This document shows positions 44,768-53,624 of a stretch of 64,000 nucleotides of DNA, in pieces; within the stretch, counting starts at the first letter, position 1, and every line of letters begins with the position of its first letter. The notes beneath the pieces are model-generated. The model had not been told where the DNA came from and did not search any database. It worked only from the letters and a program-made list of their open reading frames with translations. The position numbers and the translations under genes are program-made. Source of the stretch: Hymenobacter sp. BT18 (lineage in GTDB: Bacteria > Bacteroidota > Bacteroidia > Cytophagales > Hymenobacteraceae). The stretch covers positions 2,706,001 through 2,770,000 of the forward strand of contig NZ_CP050954.1 of assembly GCF_012273015.1 (NCBI RefSeq). The letters run 5' to 3'.

Positions 44768-46774
44768 ATGACGTTTACTCCCGCCCAAGCCGCCCTTCTA
44801 CGCGCGGTTGCTGATGCCTTCATTCCCGTAATACCCCAACCAGCCGACAGCGGAACTGCCGGCTTTTGGTCGCGCCGCGGCTCCGAGGGCTTAAACCTGG
44901 AGCAACTAACTATCATGCTGGCGGGGCAGCCTACGGGTGTGCAGCAGGAGTTTCGGGAGCTGCTGGGGCTGCTACAGTCGCCGCTGCTGGGCCTCACGTG
45001 GCTGGGTCAGCTTCGGTCCTTCGACCAGCTGACGCCGGCGCAGCGGGAGAAGCTGCTGCAGAGCTGGGCCGGAAGCCGGATTCCGCAGCTGCGCAAGGCC
45101 TTTCACTCCCTGCGCAAGCTCACCATGATTCTCTACTACGGCGGCTCGGTTTCGGTGCCCGACAACTCCGTGTGGGCGGCCATGGGCTACCCCGGCCCAC
45201 AGCCCGATGATTTGCCTGTCGACACGGAAAAGCCCATCCGCCCGCTGCAGCCCACTGCCGATACGGAGTATGACTGCGACGTGCTGGTGATAGGCAGCGG
45301 CGCCGGCGGGGGCGTGGTAGCCGGGGAGCTGGCCGCGGCCGGCCACCAGGTGCTGGTGCTGGAAAAAGGCCCTTACTGCCACGGCTGCGACTTCACCCAG
45401 CGGGAGGTAGACATGCTCAGTAAGCTCTACGATGGGCACGGAGCCCTCACCACCCGGGATGGCAGCATTGCCCTGCTGGCAGGCAGCTGTCTAGGCGGGG
45501 GCACCACCGTCAACTGGGCCGGGGCCTTCCGCACGCCCGACTATATCCTGCAGGAGTGGGCGCGGGAACACCAAGCGCCGCACTTCATTACCCCGGAGTT
45601 TGCCCGGAGTATCGAAGCGGTAAGCCAGGCCATCAGCGTCAACACCGAGTATACTCGCCACAACGGGCAAAACCAGGCGTTGTGGGATGGGTCGAGGAAG
45701 CTGGGCCAGGAGGTGAAGCTGATTCCGCGCAACGAAAAGCACCTCACGGCTTCGGAGGAGCATTTCCGGAGCCTGGGGTTCAGCCCCCTCGGCGACCGGC
45801 ACGGCATCAAGCAAGGTACGCTCAATACCTACCTGCAGCGGGCTTTCGACCACGGGGCCCGCATCCTGCCCGATACGTACGTGACGCGGGTGACCACGGC
45901 GGCGGGCCGGGCTACCGGGGCCGAAGCCGTGCATACCACGGCCGCCGGGCAGCGGGTGGCTATCCGGGTGCGGGCCCGGCGGGTGGTAGTAGCCGGCGGG
46001 GCCATTCAAACCCCCGCGCTGCTGCTGCGCAGTGGGCTGCAGCATCCGCACCTGGGCCGGCACCTGCACTTGCACCCCACCGTGGCCGTTTCGGGGGCCT
46101 ACGCGCAGCCTATGGAGCCCTGGTACGGTCCCATGATGTCGGTGGTGAATGACACATATACCCGCATCGAAGGCACCAACTACGGCGCTAAGCTGGAAAC
46201 CCCGCCCGCCCACCCCGGCCTCATGGCCATGGTGCTGCCCTGGCACTCGGGCGCCCAGCACAAGCAGCTCATGCAGAATGCCCGGCACCTCGGCAATTTC
46301 ATAGTGCTGACCCGTGACCGGGACGGCGGCCGGGTGCGCACCGACAAGCAAGGGGCTCCGCGCATCAGCTATGCGCTAAGTGAGTTTGACCGCCACCATC
46401 TGCTACAGGGCGTGCGGGCCGCCGCCGAGATTCACGTGGCGGCCGGCGCCCACACGGTATATCTGCCGCACGGTACCTTGCCTACGGTGCACGCCAAGGA
46501 CGGTGTAATGCAAAACCCGGAAGTGCTGGAGCGCCTGCCCAGGCTCAGCTGGAAAGCCAACCAGTTTGGCCTCTACAGCGCCCACCAGATGAGCACCTGC
46601 CGCATGGGTGGCCACCGGGCTACTCACCCGGTTTCGCCCACCGGGGAGACGTACGAAGTGCGGGACCTGTTCGTGGCCGATGCTTCGGCTTTTCCTACCT
46701 GCAGCGGCGTGAATCCTATGCTCACTATCATGGCGCTGGCTCACTTTACGGCTCAGCAGCTGAAGGCTGGCTGA
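44768..46774 (+). CDS. GMC-family oxidoreductase
   Basis: 668 residues from the ATG at 44768; the earlier TTG would add 12 residues. An N-terminal ~150-residue helical part (QAALLRAVADAFIPVIPQ) resembles the small-subunit-like domain fused in long-chain alcohol oxidase types. The FAD motif is VLVIGSGAGGGVVAGELA near 181, followed by GSCLGGGTTVNWAG near 240. The C-terminal His region is YSAHQMSTCRMGG near 605 and the end is SGVNPMLTIMALAHF. It oxidises alcohols with FAD; long-chain fatty alcohol is the closest described substrate class. Confidence 0.9.
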   Translation: MTFTPAQAALLRAVADAFIPVIPQPADSGTAGFWSRRGSEGLNLEQLTIMLAGQPTGVQQEFRELLGLLQSPLLGLTWLGQLRSFDQLTPAQREKLLQSWAGSRIPQLRKAFHSLRKLTMILYYGGSVSVPDNSVWAAMGYPGPQPDDLPVDTEKPIRPLQPTADTEYDCDVLVIGSGAGGGVVAGELAAAGHQVLVLEKGPYCHGCDFTQREVDMLSKLYDGHGALTTRDGSIALLAGSCLGGGTTVNWAGAFRTPDYILQEWAREHQAPHFITPEFARSIEAVSQAISVNTEYTRHNGQNQALWDGSRKLGQEVKLIPRNEKHLTASEEHFRSLGFSPLGDRHGIKQGTLNTYLQRAFDHGARILPDTYVTRVTTAAGRATGAEAVHTTAAGQRVAIRVRARRVVVAGGAIQTPALLLRSGLQHPHLGRHLHLHPTVAVSGAYAQPMEPWYGPMMSVVNDTYTRIEGTNYGAKLETPPAHPGLMAMVLPWHSGAQHKQLMQNARHLGNFIVLTRDRDGGRVRTDKQGAPRISYALSEFDRHHLLQGVRAAAEIHVAAGAHTVYLPHGTLPTVHAKDGVMQNPEVLERLPRLSWKANQFGLYSAHQMSTCRMGGHRATHPVSPTGETYEVRDLFVADASAFPTCSGVNPMLTIMALAHFTAQQLKAG

Positions 46775-46843
46775 TGGGGCTGACGCCAGAGGGGAACAGA
46801 TAGCTGTTTTTCTCGTATCAGGGGGCGCACTAACTTACGGGCT

Positions 46844-47281
46844 ATGACGGTACTCTCTTCTCGCTTTCTGCTTCAACTAACGCTCTGTGCGGCCCTGCTG
46901 GGTGGCAGCAACTGCGCCCGCCGCAAGGAAGCGGCCCCCGCCCCAGTGGCCGAAACCGTGAAACCGGCCCCAGCTGCCGCGCCTATCAAGCGCACCGCCG
47001 CCCGCGACCTGACCGACGTAATGGCGGAGGAGCTGCTGCTCTCCGATGAGCAGCAAACCAAAGTGCGCACCCTGCTGCGCGCCACGGTGCAGCAGGTAAA
47101 CGAGGCCCGCACCCAGTTTGCGGCCGACAAAACGGCCCTGAACAAAGAGCTGATGCGCATCAATACCGAATCGGAAACGCAGCTGCGGCAGGTATTTTCG
47201 GCCGAACAGTTCAAGCAGTACCAGTTGAAAAAGCGCAGCATGCAAGCCAAAATGCAGGCCCGCCGCACCGCCGAGAAGTAA
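46844..47281 (+). CDS. Small secreted Spy/LTxxQ-like protein
   Basis: 145 residues. A signal sequence ends near Cys24 (GGSNC, a poor lipobox). The mature part is a charged helix with AEELLLSDEQQTKVRTLLRA and later FSAEQFKQYQLKKR, the spaced repeats seen in Spy/CpxP-like periplasmic chaperones. Strongly basic end. The chaperone role is inferred only from the pattern. Confidence 0.68.
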   Translation: MTVLSSRFLLQLTLCAALLGGSNCARRKEAAPAPVAETVKPAPAAAPIKRTAARDLTDVMAEELLLSDEQQTKVRTLLRATVQQVNEARTQFAADKTALNKELMRINTESETQLRQVFSAEQFKQYQLKKRSMQAKMQARRTAEK

Positions 47282-47342
47282 GGCAACAGCTCAACTTTCT
47301 GGGGTGCCCGGCGTTTGAAGGTCTCTTCCCTTTCTTTCCGGT

Positions 47343-48446
47343 ATGCGTCCTCAGCCTTATACTCTGCGTTTCAACCCCAAGCTTAGCCTGAACCAGGCCG
47401 GCAAGCACGTACGCGACGGCCTGTCTACGGCCCTGCGCATGGGCAACAACTTGTGGATCAGCTGCGATGAGCGCACCACCATCGAACGATTGCGCCTCAC
47501 CAGTTCCCGTACCTTCGCCGAACATTGCTCCTACGAGCTGGCCAAGCTGCTGGACCTGCCCGCCGATGAGGCCGCGGAAATTGACATTGAAGGCATGGGC
47601 GAGGCCGGCCACTACCTGTGGATCATAGGCTCCCACAGCCTCAAGCGCAAGCAGCCCGACCCCGACCACGCCGACGTGGCCAAGCAGCTGGACAAGCTGG
47701 CGAAAGTAAAATCCGACCCCAACCGCTACCTGCTGGCGCGCATTCCGCTGGTGCTGAACCCCGAAACGGGGGATTATGAGCTGGTCAAGGAAGCGCCACA
47801 CCCTACCAAGCCCGGCCACCTGCTACGCGCCGCCCAGCTGCACGGCAGCACCAGCAGCAACGAGCTGCTCGACGTGCTGGGCCACGATGCCCACCTGAAG
47901 CCTTTTCTAGCCATTCCGGGCAAAGACAACGGCTTCGATATTGAAGGCCTGGCCGCTACCACCGATGGTCGCCTGTTCATTGGGCTGCGGGGGCCAGTAC
48001 TGCGCGGTTGGGCCCTGGTGCTGGAGGTAGTGCCACGCGAAGACAAGCACGGCCGCCTCCGCCTCGACAAAGTGCCGGGCAGCACCAACACCTACTACAA
48101 AAAGCACTTCCTGGAGCTGGGCGGCATGGGCCTGCGCGAGCTGCGCCAGCTGGGCTCCGACATTCTGCTGCTGGCCGGACCCACCATGGACCTTGATGGA
48201 ACCATTGCCGTGTACCGCTGGCCCAATGCCCTGCAGCTGCCTCAGGATAGCCTCATCAGCGGCAAGCAGCTGCAGCGCTTGTTCGACGTGCCCCACGGCG
48301 CTGGCCCCACAGCCGGGCAAGACAAAGCCGAAGGCATGGCTCTGCTCGACGACACGCAGGTGCTAATCGTGTTTGACAGTCCTACCGACGCCCGCAAGGC
48401 CAAGCCCCATCACGTGCGCGCCGATGCCTACCAACTGCCAGCCTAG
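47343..48446 (+). CDS. DUF3616 protein
   Basis: 367 residues without a signal peptide. The beta-propeller-like DUF3616 features are GLSTALRMGNNLWISCDE near 28, DIEGMGEAGHYLWIIGSHS near 76, FDIEGLAATTDGRLFIGLRG near 198 and KAEGMALLDDTQVLIVFDSP near 327. Function unknown. The gene ends 48 bases before the thioesterase ATG, inside which lies that gene's promoter element. Confidence 0.87.
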   Translation: MRPQPYTLRFNPKLSLNQAGKHVRDGLSTALRMGNNLWISCDERTTIERLRLTSSRTFAEHCSYELAKLLDLPADEAAEIDIEGMGEAGHYLWIIGSHSLKRKQPDPDHADVAKQLDKLAKVKSDPNRYLLARIPLVLNPETGDYELVKEAPHPTKPGHLLRAAQLHGSTSSNELLDVLGHDAHLKPFLAIPGKDNGFDIEGLAATTDGRLFIGLRGPVLRGWALVLEVVPREDKHGRLRLDKVPGSTNTYYKKHFLELGGMGLRELRQLGSDILLLAGPTMDLDGTIAVYRWPNALQLPQDSLISGKQLQRLFDVPHGAGPTAGQDKAEGMALLDDTQVLIVFDSPTDARKAKPHHVRADAYQLPA

Positions 48447-48461
48447 CGTGCGGCTTTCCTC

Positions 48462-48469
48462 TACCTTTG
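48462..48469 (+). promoter_or_regulatory. -7 promoter element TACCTTTG
   Basis: Exact TAnnTTTG, 24 bases before the ATG at 48494. It rules out the in-frame ATG at 48467 as the start of the thioesterase. No TTG box is apparent at the standard distance. Confidence 0.55.
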
Positions 48470-48493
48470 GGCCTTACTTTCCCGCAACTACCT

Positions 48494-49018
48494 ATGGCTA
48501 CTGCCTCCCTGGTGCGCACCCCCGAAACCACGCACCGCATCTATTTCCAGGACTGCGACATGCTGGGCCACCTCAATAACGCCCGCTACCTCGATTATTT
48601 TCTGAACGCCCGCGAAGACCAGGTAGCCCAGCACTACGCCCTGAACATGGGTGAGCTGGCCCGCGAGCAAAACGCCAGCTGGGTTATTACCAAGCACCAC
48701 CTGAGCTACCTGCGCCCCGCCCGCCAGGGCGAGACCGTGCGCATCCGCACCCAGCTTATTCACTTCGACAACTCCAATCTGGTGGTGGAGATGCAGATGC
48801 TCAGCGAGGATGCCCAGCGCCTGAAGGCGGTGCTCTGGTCGGAAATGGCTTTTGTGAAAGTAAGCTCCGGGGCCCGCACCGACCACTCCGATGAGCTGAT
48901 GGATATGCTGGAGCAGCTGGACGTAGAAGACGTAAACTACGATGCCGACGGCTTTGACGAGCGGGTGCGCGCCTTGCGCAAAGCCCTGAAGCGCCAGCGC
49001 GCCGAGGACGAGGAGTAG
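48494..49018 (+). CDS. Acyl-CoA thioesterase (4HBT hotdog family)
   Basis: 174 residues from the ATG at 48494. The hotdog signature is HRIYFQDCDMLGHLNNARYL near 15-34, with the Asp/His/Asn set of 4-hydroxybenzoyl-CoA thioesterase-like enzymes, then the WVITKHHLSYLRPARQGETV strand near 66. It probably hydrolyses acyl-CoA thioesters in the cytoplasm. The acidic C-terminal ~40 residues are an extension. A bidirectional terminator follows. Confidence 0.9.
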   Translation: MATASLVRTPETTHRIYFQDCDMLGHLNNARYLDYFLNAREDQVAQHYALNMGELAREQNASWVITKHHLSYLRPARQGETVRIRTQLIHFDNSNLVVEMQMLSEDAQRLKAVLWSEMAFVKVSSGARTDHSDELMDMLEQLDVEDVNYDADGFDERVRALRKALKRQRAEDEE

Positions 49019-49048
49019 CTAACCCTAGCGTCCAGCTTACGTTAGATG

Positions 49049-49085
49049 AAAAGCCGGAGCCGCTCGAGCGGAGCTCCGGCTTTTT
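49049..49085 (+). terminator. Rho-independent terminator
   Basis: The stem AAAAGCCGGAGC/GCTCCGGC plus T5, with an inner CGCTCGAGCG palindrome, after the thioesterase gene. Confidence 0.88.
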
Positions 49086-49112
49086 GTACTTACTACCAAA
49101 ACCCTACACCCC

Positions 49113-49667
49113 ATGAGCATCTTTGGAAGCGACGCCCTGAAAGGCAAAACCATAGCCATAGTAGCCACCGACGGCTTCGAGCAGTCGGAGCTGGAACAAC
49201 CCAAAAAGTATTTGGAAAACGAAGGCGCTACTACCCACGTCATCTCCCTGAAAAGCGGCTCCATCAAAGGCTGGGACCAGAAAGACTGGGGCGATAAAGT
49301 AGACGTAGATAAGGTAATCGGGGACGTGAAAGTAGCCGAGTACGACGCACTGGTGCTGCCCGGCGGCCAGATGAACCCCGACGTGCTGCGCACCGAGCCG
49401 GAAGTGGTTAGCTTTATTGGAGAGTTCGTGCGCTCGGGCAAGCCCGTCGCCGCCATTTGCCACGGCCCCTGGACGCTGATTGAGGCCGACGTAGTACGCG
49501 GCAAGCAGCTCACCAGCTGGCCCAGCCTGCAAACCGACGTGAAGAATGCCGGTGGCCAGTGGATTGACGAGACGGTTGTAGTCGATGGCAACATCATCAC
49601 CAGCCGCAACCCCCAGGACATTCCGAACTTCAACGCCAAGATCAAAGAGGCCCTGGTGGGCAAATAA
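49113..49667 (+). CDS. DJ-1/PfpI-family protein (YfkM/general stress protein 18-like)
   Basis: 184 residues. The nucleophile elbow AAICHGPWTLIEA near 112 contains the reactive Cys and adjacent His. The Glu partner is in DGFEQSELEQP near 20. LVLPGGQMNPDVLR near 86 completes the type-1 glutamine amidotransferase-like fold. Relatives act as deglycases, chaperones or intracellular proteases; the exact activity is debated. Single gene with a strong terminator. Confidence 0.92.
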   Translation: MSIFGSDALKGKTIAIVATDGFEQSELEQPKKYLENEGATTHVISLKSGSIKGWDQKDWGDKVDVDKVIGDVKVAEYDALVLPGGQMNPDVLRTEPEVVSFIGEFVRSGKPVAAICHGPWTLIEADVVRGKQLTSWPSLQTDVKNAGGQWIDETVVVDGNIITSRNPQDIPNFNAKIKEALVGK

Positions 49668-49682
49668 TCCTTGCTTCTCCAC

Positions 49683-49721
49683 AAAAAAGCCCTGCCGCAC
49701 AACGCGGCAGGGCTTTTTTTG
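49683..49721. terminator. Bidirectional terminator
   Basis: The stem AAAAAAGCCCTGCCGC/GCGGCAGGGCTTTTTT with a 5-base loop, between the convergent PfpI and porin genes. Confidence 0.93.
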
Positions 49722-49738
49722 TGGGGAAGCAAATGGGC

Positions 49739-50440
49739 TTAGTTGGTGATGCCGATGCCCACGTACACCTGAAAAGCTCCGTTCTTGATGTCGGTTATCG
49801 ACTGGCTGATGCCGGCCTTGGGGTCTTTAATGATTTCATTGAAACCAGCCGTATAGCGGCCCCCTACCCGGGCAGGGCCTACGCGGGCCTCAATCCCGGC
49901 AGCCAGCCCGTAGTCCAGGCTGTTGTAGCTGTAGTTGTACAGGTCGGTGCCGTTGCTATCCTGTTCATTAGCAATTTTCCGGTCGAGGTCGCCCTCCTTT
50001 ACTTTGGTGAGCAGCGACACTTGTGGGCCCACGTGCACACTCACGTTGTCGAGGAAATTATACACCAGCAGTACGGGTACCTGCAGGTAATCGAGGCGGG
50101 TGGTAGTGCTGGAAGAAGCGTTGGGCAAAGTACCCTTGAAGCCCTGGCGGCTGTAGAGAATTTCGGGCTGGAGGGAGAACTTATCGGAGAAGCTGAACTG
50201 GGAATAAAACCCGGCATGGAAAGCCGTGTAATTCTTCGTGTCGCCGTAATCCTTTTTGCCGTCGCCGCGGATGTCGGCAAAGTTCACGCCGCCCTTAATG
50301 CCGAACCCGCCGTTGCGGGAGTCGCTGGAGCTGCCGGAGGCGTAGTCCGTGGACTTACGGACGCCAATCGGGCCGTCCTGCGCTACGGCTACGGATACCG
50401 AAGTGAGGGCGCAGGAGAGAAGGAGCAAAAGCTTTTTCAT
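49739..50440 (-). CDS. Outer-membrane beta-barrel (porin family, PorT-like) protein
   Basis: 233 residues from the ATG at 50440, with signal peptide MKKLLLLLSCALTSVSVAVA. The mature sequence alternates strands with FGIKGGVNFADIRGDG, FHAGFYSQFSFSDKFSLQPE, LDYLQVPVLLVYNF and ends in YVGIGITN with alternating hydrophobics. This is the outer-membrane beta-barrel domain typical of Bacteroidota PorT-like proteins. Specific cargo or role not known. Confidence 0.88.
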   Translation of the reverse strand: MKKLLLLLSCALTSVSVAVAQDGPIGVRKSTDYASGSSSDSRNGGFGIKGGVNFADIRGDGKKDYGDTKNYTAFHAGFYSQFSFSDKFSLQPEILYSRQGFKGTLPNASSSTTTRLDYLQVPVLLVYNFLDNVSVHVGPQVSLLTKVKEGDLDRKIANEQDSNGTDLYNYSYNSLDYGLAAGIEARVGPARVGGRYTAGFNEIIKDPKAGISQSITDIKNGAFQVYVGIGITN

Positions 50441-50573
50441 AACAAGATGAGTCTGATGAGGAAAAAAGCCCGGCCGTTCAGCCACGGGCTGGTTTTATAG
50501 GCAGCTATACTTACATCCGAAAAGAATGTTGCGGGCGCGACGAGGGGTGACGGAAAAATAGGCGCGTTTTTTA

Positions 50574-50603
50574 TTGCAAAAATCAAACGACTCAGTATAT
50601 TTG
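50574..50603 (+). promoter_or_regulatory. Promoter TTG-N19-TATATTTG for tRNA-Val
   Basis: TTG at 50574-50576 and TATATTTG at 50596-50603 with a 19-base spacer match the Bacteroidota housekeeping promoter exactly. The tRNA begins 35 bases after the -7 element. Confidence 0.8.
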
Positions 50604-50637
50604 GCTTTTTACGGCCGCCACCAGTACGGGGGCTTGC

Positions 50638-50712
50638 GGGGTATTAGCTCAGCTGGTTTAGAGCGCTACCTTGACAGGGTAGAGGTCACTGGTTCGAACC
50701 CAGTATACCTCA
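50638..50712 (+). tRNA. tRNA-Val (anticodon GAC)
   Basis: A 75-base cloverleaf: acceptor stem GGGGTAT/ATACCTC with one G-U pair, D arm GCTC/GAGC, anticodon stem CTACC/GGTAG with loop TTGACAG (anticodon GAC, valine), T arm CTGG-TTCGAAC-CCAG, discriminator A. The CCA end is not encoded. It is followed by a 30-base palindrome and a terminator. Confidence 0.95.
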
Positions 50713-50724
50713 CTACTTCCCCCT

Positions 50725-50754
50725 CTATGGGCTGCCGCTAGCGGCAGCCCATAG
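50725..50754. repeat. 30-base perfect palindrome
   Basis: CTATGGGCTGCCGCT and its exact reverse complement meet with no spacer. It lies between the tRNA and its T-run terminator and may help 3' end formation of the tRNA precursor. Confidence 0.8.
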
Positions 50755-50771
50755 CTCAAGTCCCGAATCCG

Positions 50772-50802
50772 AAAATAACCGCCTGAGAGAGCGGTTATTT
50801 TT
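50772..50802 (+). terminator. Terminator of the tRNA-Val transcript
   Basis: The stem AAAATAACCGC/GCGGTTATTTT with loop CTGAGAGA, followed by T's. Confidence 0.88.
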
Positions 50803-50832
50803 GTATCCGGCCTCCGCTATTCTGCCCGCTAC

Positions 50833-51741
50833 ATGATTGCTATTGCCTGGGCCCCCATCTATGCCCACCCGCTACCCGCAGGCCACCGCTTCCCGATGCT
50901 GAAGTACGAGCTGCTGCCGGAGCAGCTGCTGCGGGAAGGCACGATTACGTCCGCCAATCTATTCCAGCCCCAGCCCGCCACCCCCGCCGACTGCCTACGT
51001 GTACACGATGCGGCTTACTACCACCGCTTGGTGCGGGGGCAGCTGACCCGCCAAGAGGAACGAGCAACCGGATTTCCGTGGAGTCCTCAGCTGATAGAGC
51101 GGGAGGTAACCATTCTGGGCGGCACGCTGGCCTGCGCCCGCCACGCCCTGCAGCACGGCGCGGCCCTGAACATAGCCGGGGGCACGCACCACGCCTTCCG
51201 GGACCGGGGCGAAGGGTTCTGCCTGCTCAACGACCAGGCCGCTGCTGCTGCCTGGCTGCTGGCCGAGCCGGTTTTGGGCGTGCACAAGGTGCTGATCGTA
51301 GATCTGGACGTGCATCAGGGCAACGGCACGGCGGCTATTTTTCAGGATGACCCCCGCGTGTTTACCTTTTCCATGCACGGGGCCCGCAACTACCCCCACC
51401 GGAAGGAAACATCCGACCTCGACCTAGCCCTGCCCGATGGCACGGACGATGCCACTTATCTGGCCCTACTGGCGGATACGCTGCCCCGCCTGCTGGAGGA
51501 AGTACAGCCGGATTTTGTGTTTTACCTCAGCGGAGTAGACGTGCTGGCCACCGACAAGCTGGGCCATCTGGGCCTCACCCGCGTGGGCTGCCGCCAGCGC
51601 GACGAGTACGTGCTGGGGTTGTGTCATCGGCACCGCTTACCTGTGGTCGTGTGCATGGGCGGCGGCTACTCCGAGCGTCTGGTGGATATTGTGGAAGCCC
51701 ACGCCAATACCTTCCGGGTGGCGCAGGACTTATGGGGCTGA
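50833..51741 (+). CDS. Histone deacetylase-family amidohydrolase
   Basis: 302 residues. The arginase/deacetylase fold has GGTHHAFRDRGEGFCLLND at ~116-134 (tandem active-site His), the zinc ligands in IVDLDVHQGNGTAAIF near 155, FTFSMHGARNYP near 177 and the distal YLSGVDVLATDKLG near 234. Bacterial members remove acetyl groups from polyamines, acetoin-related compounds or proteins; the substrate here is unknown. It converges on the methyltransferase gene with a gap of 5 bases. Confidence 0.93.
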   Translation: MIAIAWAPIYAHPLPAGHRFPMLKYELLPEQLLREGTITSANLFQPQPATPADCLRVHDAAYYHRLVRGQLTRQEERATGFPWSPQLIEREVTILGGTLACARHALQHGAALNIAGGTHHAFRDRGEGFCLLNDQAAAAAWLLAEPVLGVHKVLIVDLDVHQGNGTAAIFQDDPRVFTFSMHGARNYPHRKETSDLDLALPDGTDDATYLALLADTLPRLLEEVQPDFVFYLSGVDVLATDKLGHLGLTRVGCRQRDEYVLGLCHRHRLPVVVCMGGGYSERLVDIVEAHANTFRVAQDLWG

Positions 51742-51746
51742 TTGAT

Positions 51747-52454
51747 TTAACCTTCAGCCGGAATCAGCAGCTGCCAGCGGAAGGCCCAGCGCCAGCGAAG
51801 CGTGTAGCGGGTGATGCCCGCGCGTGCCAGTAGGTTTTCCCAGTCAGCGCGGCTAAAGGCGCGGGCCACGGAAAGCGGGGCATCGTGCCGGACCAGGTAA
51901 GAGCCGCCCAGCAGCCGGGTAAGCCACTTGATGCTGTAGTAAGCCAACGGGTGCCGGTGCAGGTCGTTGATGACCACGGCCACGCGGGCTTGCTGCCGCC
52001 AGTTGCGCAGAAACTGCACGAGGTCGTCGTCCGAGAAATGGTGGCAAAACAAGCTGCACGTAACTACATCAAATTGCTGCTGCTGGAATTCGGGCGCGAA
52101 GATGTCGTATTGAGCGTAGCTGATTTCGGGGTAGCCACCGCTATGCTCCCGGGCATAGTCGAGCATAAAGGCATTGGCATCGATGCCCGTAAGCTGCACG
52201 GGGCGCTGGCGGCGGCGGGCCCAGCGGGCTACGTAGCGCAGGGTGTCCCCGCCGCCGCTGCCCAGGTCGGCCAGTTGGAGGGGCCGTTGGGTGGGCCAGG
52301 GCAGTTGCGCCAAGGCTTCCGTCACTACGTTGTGGCCCCCCAGCCGGGCGTTGATGATGGCCAGCTCATCCAGGTTGCGCCGCAAAGCCTCGGAAGCCAG
52401 CGTGAGGTCGTCCATGAGTTCCGGCTGCGTGGCTCGGTGGGTAAAATCAGGCAT
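51747..52454 (-). CDS. SAM-dependent methyltransferase of the type III PKS operon
   Basis: 235 residues from the ATG at 52454, overlapping the PKS stop by 8 bases. Class I fold: the SAM loop LQLADLGSGGGDTLRYVA near 56-73, LTGIDANAFMLDYAR near 85 and a post-motif NDLHRHPLAYYSIKWLTRLL near 159 of the ubiquinone/phenol methyltransferase sort. With a PKS and a flavoprotein upstream, O- or C-methylation of a polyketide phenol is the likely job; this follows from the operon, not from the sequence alone. Confidence 0.87.
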   Translation of the reverse strand: MPDFTHRATQPELMDDLTLASEALRRNLDELAIINARLGGHNVVTEALAQLPWPTQRPLQLADLGSGGGDTLRYVARWARRRQRPVQLTGIDANAFMLDYAREHSGGYPEISYAQYDIFAPEFQQQQFDVVTCSLFCHHFSDDDLVQFLRNWRQQARVAVVINDLHRHPLAYYSIKWLTRLLGGSYLVRHDAPLSVARAFSRADWENLLARAGITRYTLRWRWAFRWQLLIPAEG

Positions 52455-53559
52455 AGACCACTTGTAGCAGCATGGATTCCAGCGTAAGCCCCGGCCCGAA
52501 GGCAAAGCTCAGGACCGGCGCGCCGGCATCGGTGGGCGCAAACGAGGCGAGCAGGTCGCGCAGCACAAACAGCACCGTCGCCGACGACATGTTGCCGTAG
52601 TTGCGCAGCACCTCGTACGCAAAGCGGTTGTCGTGGCGGGAAAGTCCCAGCTCCTGCTCAATGGTTTCCAGAATTTTGCGGCCGCCCGGGTGAATGGCAA
52701 AAGCATGGATATCGGCCAGCTTCACCGGGAGCCGCTCCAGCAGCTTCTCCGTGAGCTGGCGAATACCCTTCTGAATCATGCGCGGCACGTACGACGACAG
52801 CGTCATCTCGAACCCAAAGTCGTTTATGTGCCAGGCCATGTCGGCGTGCCCATCGGGCTCCAGGTCGCAGTGAAACGCGGTGAGGGCTAGGCTAGGGCCA
52901 GCGGCGGCCGGTACGGCCTGCACCAGCGCTGCCGCCGAACCATCCCCAAATAAAGCATTCGAAACCAGGTGGTCGTCTTCCGTGCTCTTCTGGAAATGCA
53001 GGGTGCACAGCTCCGTACACACGATGAGCACGCGCGCCCGGGCATCGGCCCGGCAGAAGGCATCGGCTACCTTCAAGGCGTTGAAGGCGGCATAGCAGCC
53101 CATAAAGTTGATGCAGGTGCGCTGCACGTCCGGCGCGAGGCCCAAGGTATGCACCAGCTCAATATCCAGTCCAGGGGCGTACATGCCCGTGCAGCTCACC
53201 GTGATGAGGTGCGTGATGTCGGCAGCCTGAAGCTCCGGTAGCTGCTCCAGGCAGCTTCGGGCCGCCTCAGCGGAGAGGGGCAAAGCGTGCTGCCGGTAGG
53301 AAGCCAGCCGCTGGCCTACGGTTGGAAACGGCTCCAGCCCAGCCGTATTCGGGAAAAAAGTGTAGTCCCCGTTCGTGCGGCCATAGTCGGGCAGCACGGA
53401 ATGGCGGTGCTCAATGCCCGAAACCCGGTAGAGGGCACGCAGCTTGCGGGTATCGGCATCACCCAGCTGCAGCGCCTGGGCCATGAAGTCGGCAATCTGT
53501 GGCTGGGCAAGGCGGTGGGATGGGGTGGCAGTGCCAATGGCACACAGGTAGCTGGACAT
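52447..53559 (-). CDS. Type III polyketide synthase (chalcone/alkylresorcinol synthase family)
   Basis: 370 residues from the ATG at 53559. The catalytic triad of the family is visible: Cys in CINFMGCYAAFNALK near 155, His in IHAFAIHPGGRKIL near 290 and Asn in LRNYGNMSSATVLF near 327. FGDGSAAALV near 206 and the C-terminal FAFGPGLTLESMLL motif fit. Such enzymes extend acyl-CoA starters with malonyl-CoA and cyclise to alkylresorcinols or alkylpyrones. Middle gene of a three-gene minus-strand operon. Confidence 0.93.
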   Translation of the reverse strand: MSSYLCAIGTATPSHRLAQPQIADFMAQALQLGDADTRKLRALYRVSGIEHRHSVLPDYGRTNGDYTFFPNTAGLEPFPTVGQRLASYRQHALPLSAEAARSCLEQLPELQAADITHLITVSCTGMYAPGLDIELVHTLGLAPDVQRTCINFMGCYAAFNALKVADAFCRADARARVLIVCTELCTLHFQKSTEDDHLVSNALFGDGSAAALVQAVPAAAGPSLALTAFHCDLEPDGHADMAWHINDFGFEMTLSSYVPRMIQKGIRQLTEKLLERLPVKLADIHAFAIHPGGRKILETIEQELGLSRHDNRFAYEVLRNYGNMSSATVLFVLRDLLASFAPTDAGAPVLSFAFGPGLTLESMLLQVVYA

Positions 53560-53624
53560 TCGGTGCAGTTTACGCAAAGTACGCCTACGGCGCTGGTATA
53601 GTTAAGCTAATGGGGCAGCCAGCC

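Noticed and set aside
44507..44788. A 93-codon minus-strand ORF before the GMC oxidoreductase gene.
   Set aside because: No recognisable domain or expression signals, and its start lies inside the GMC gene.
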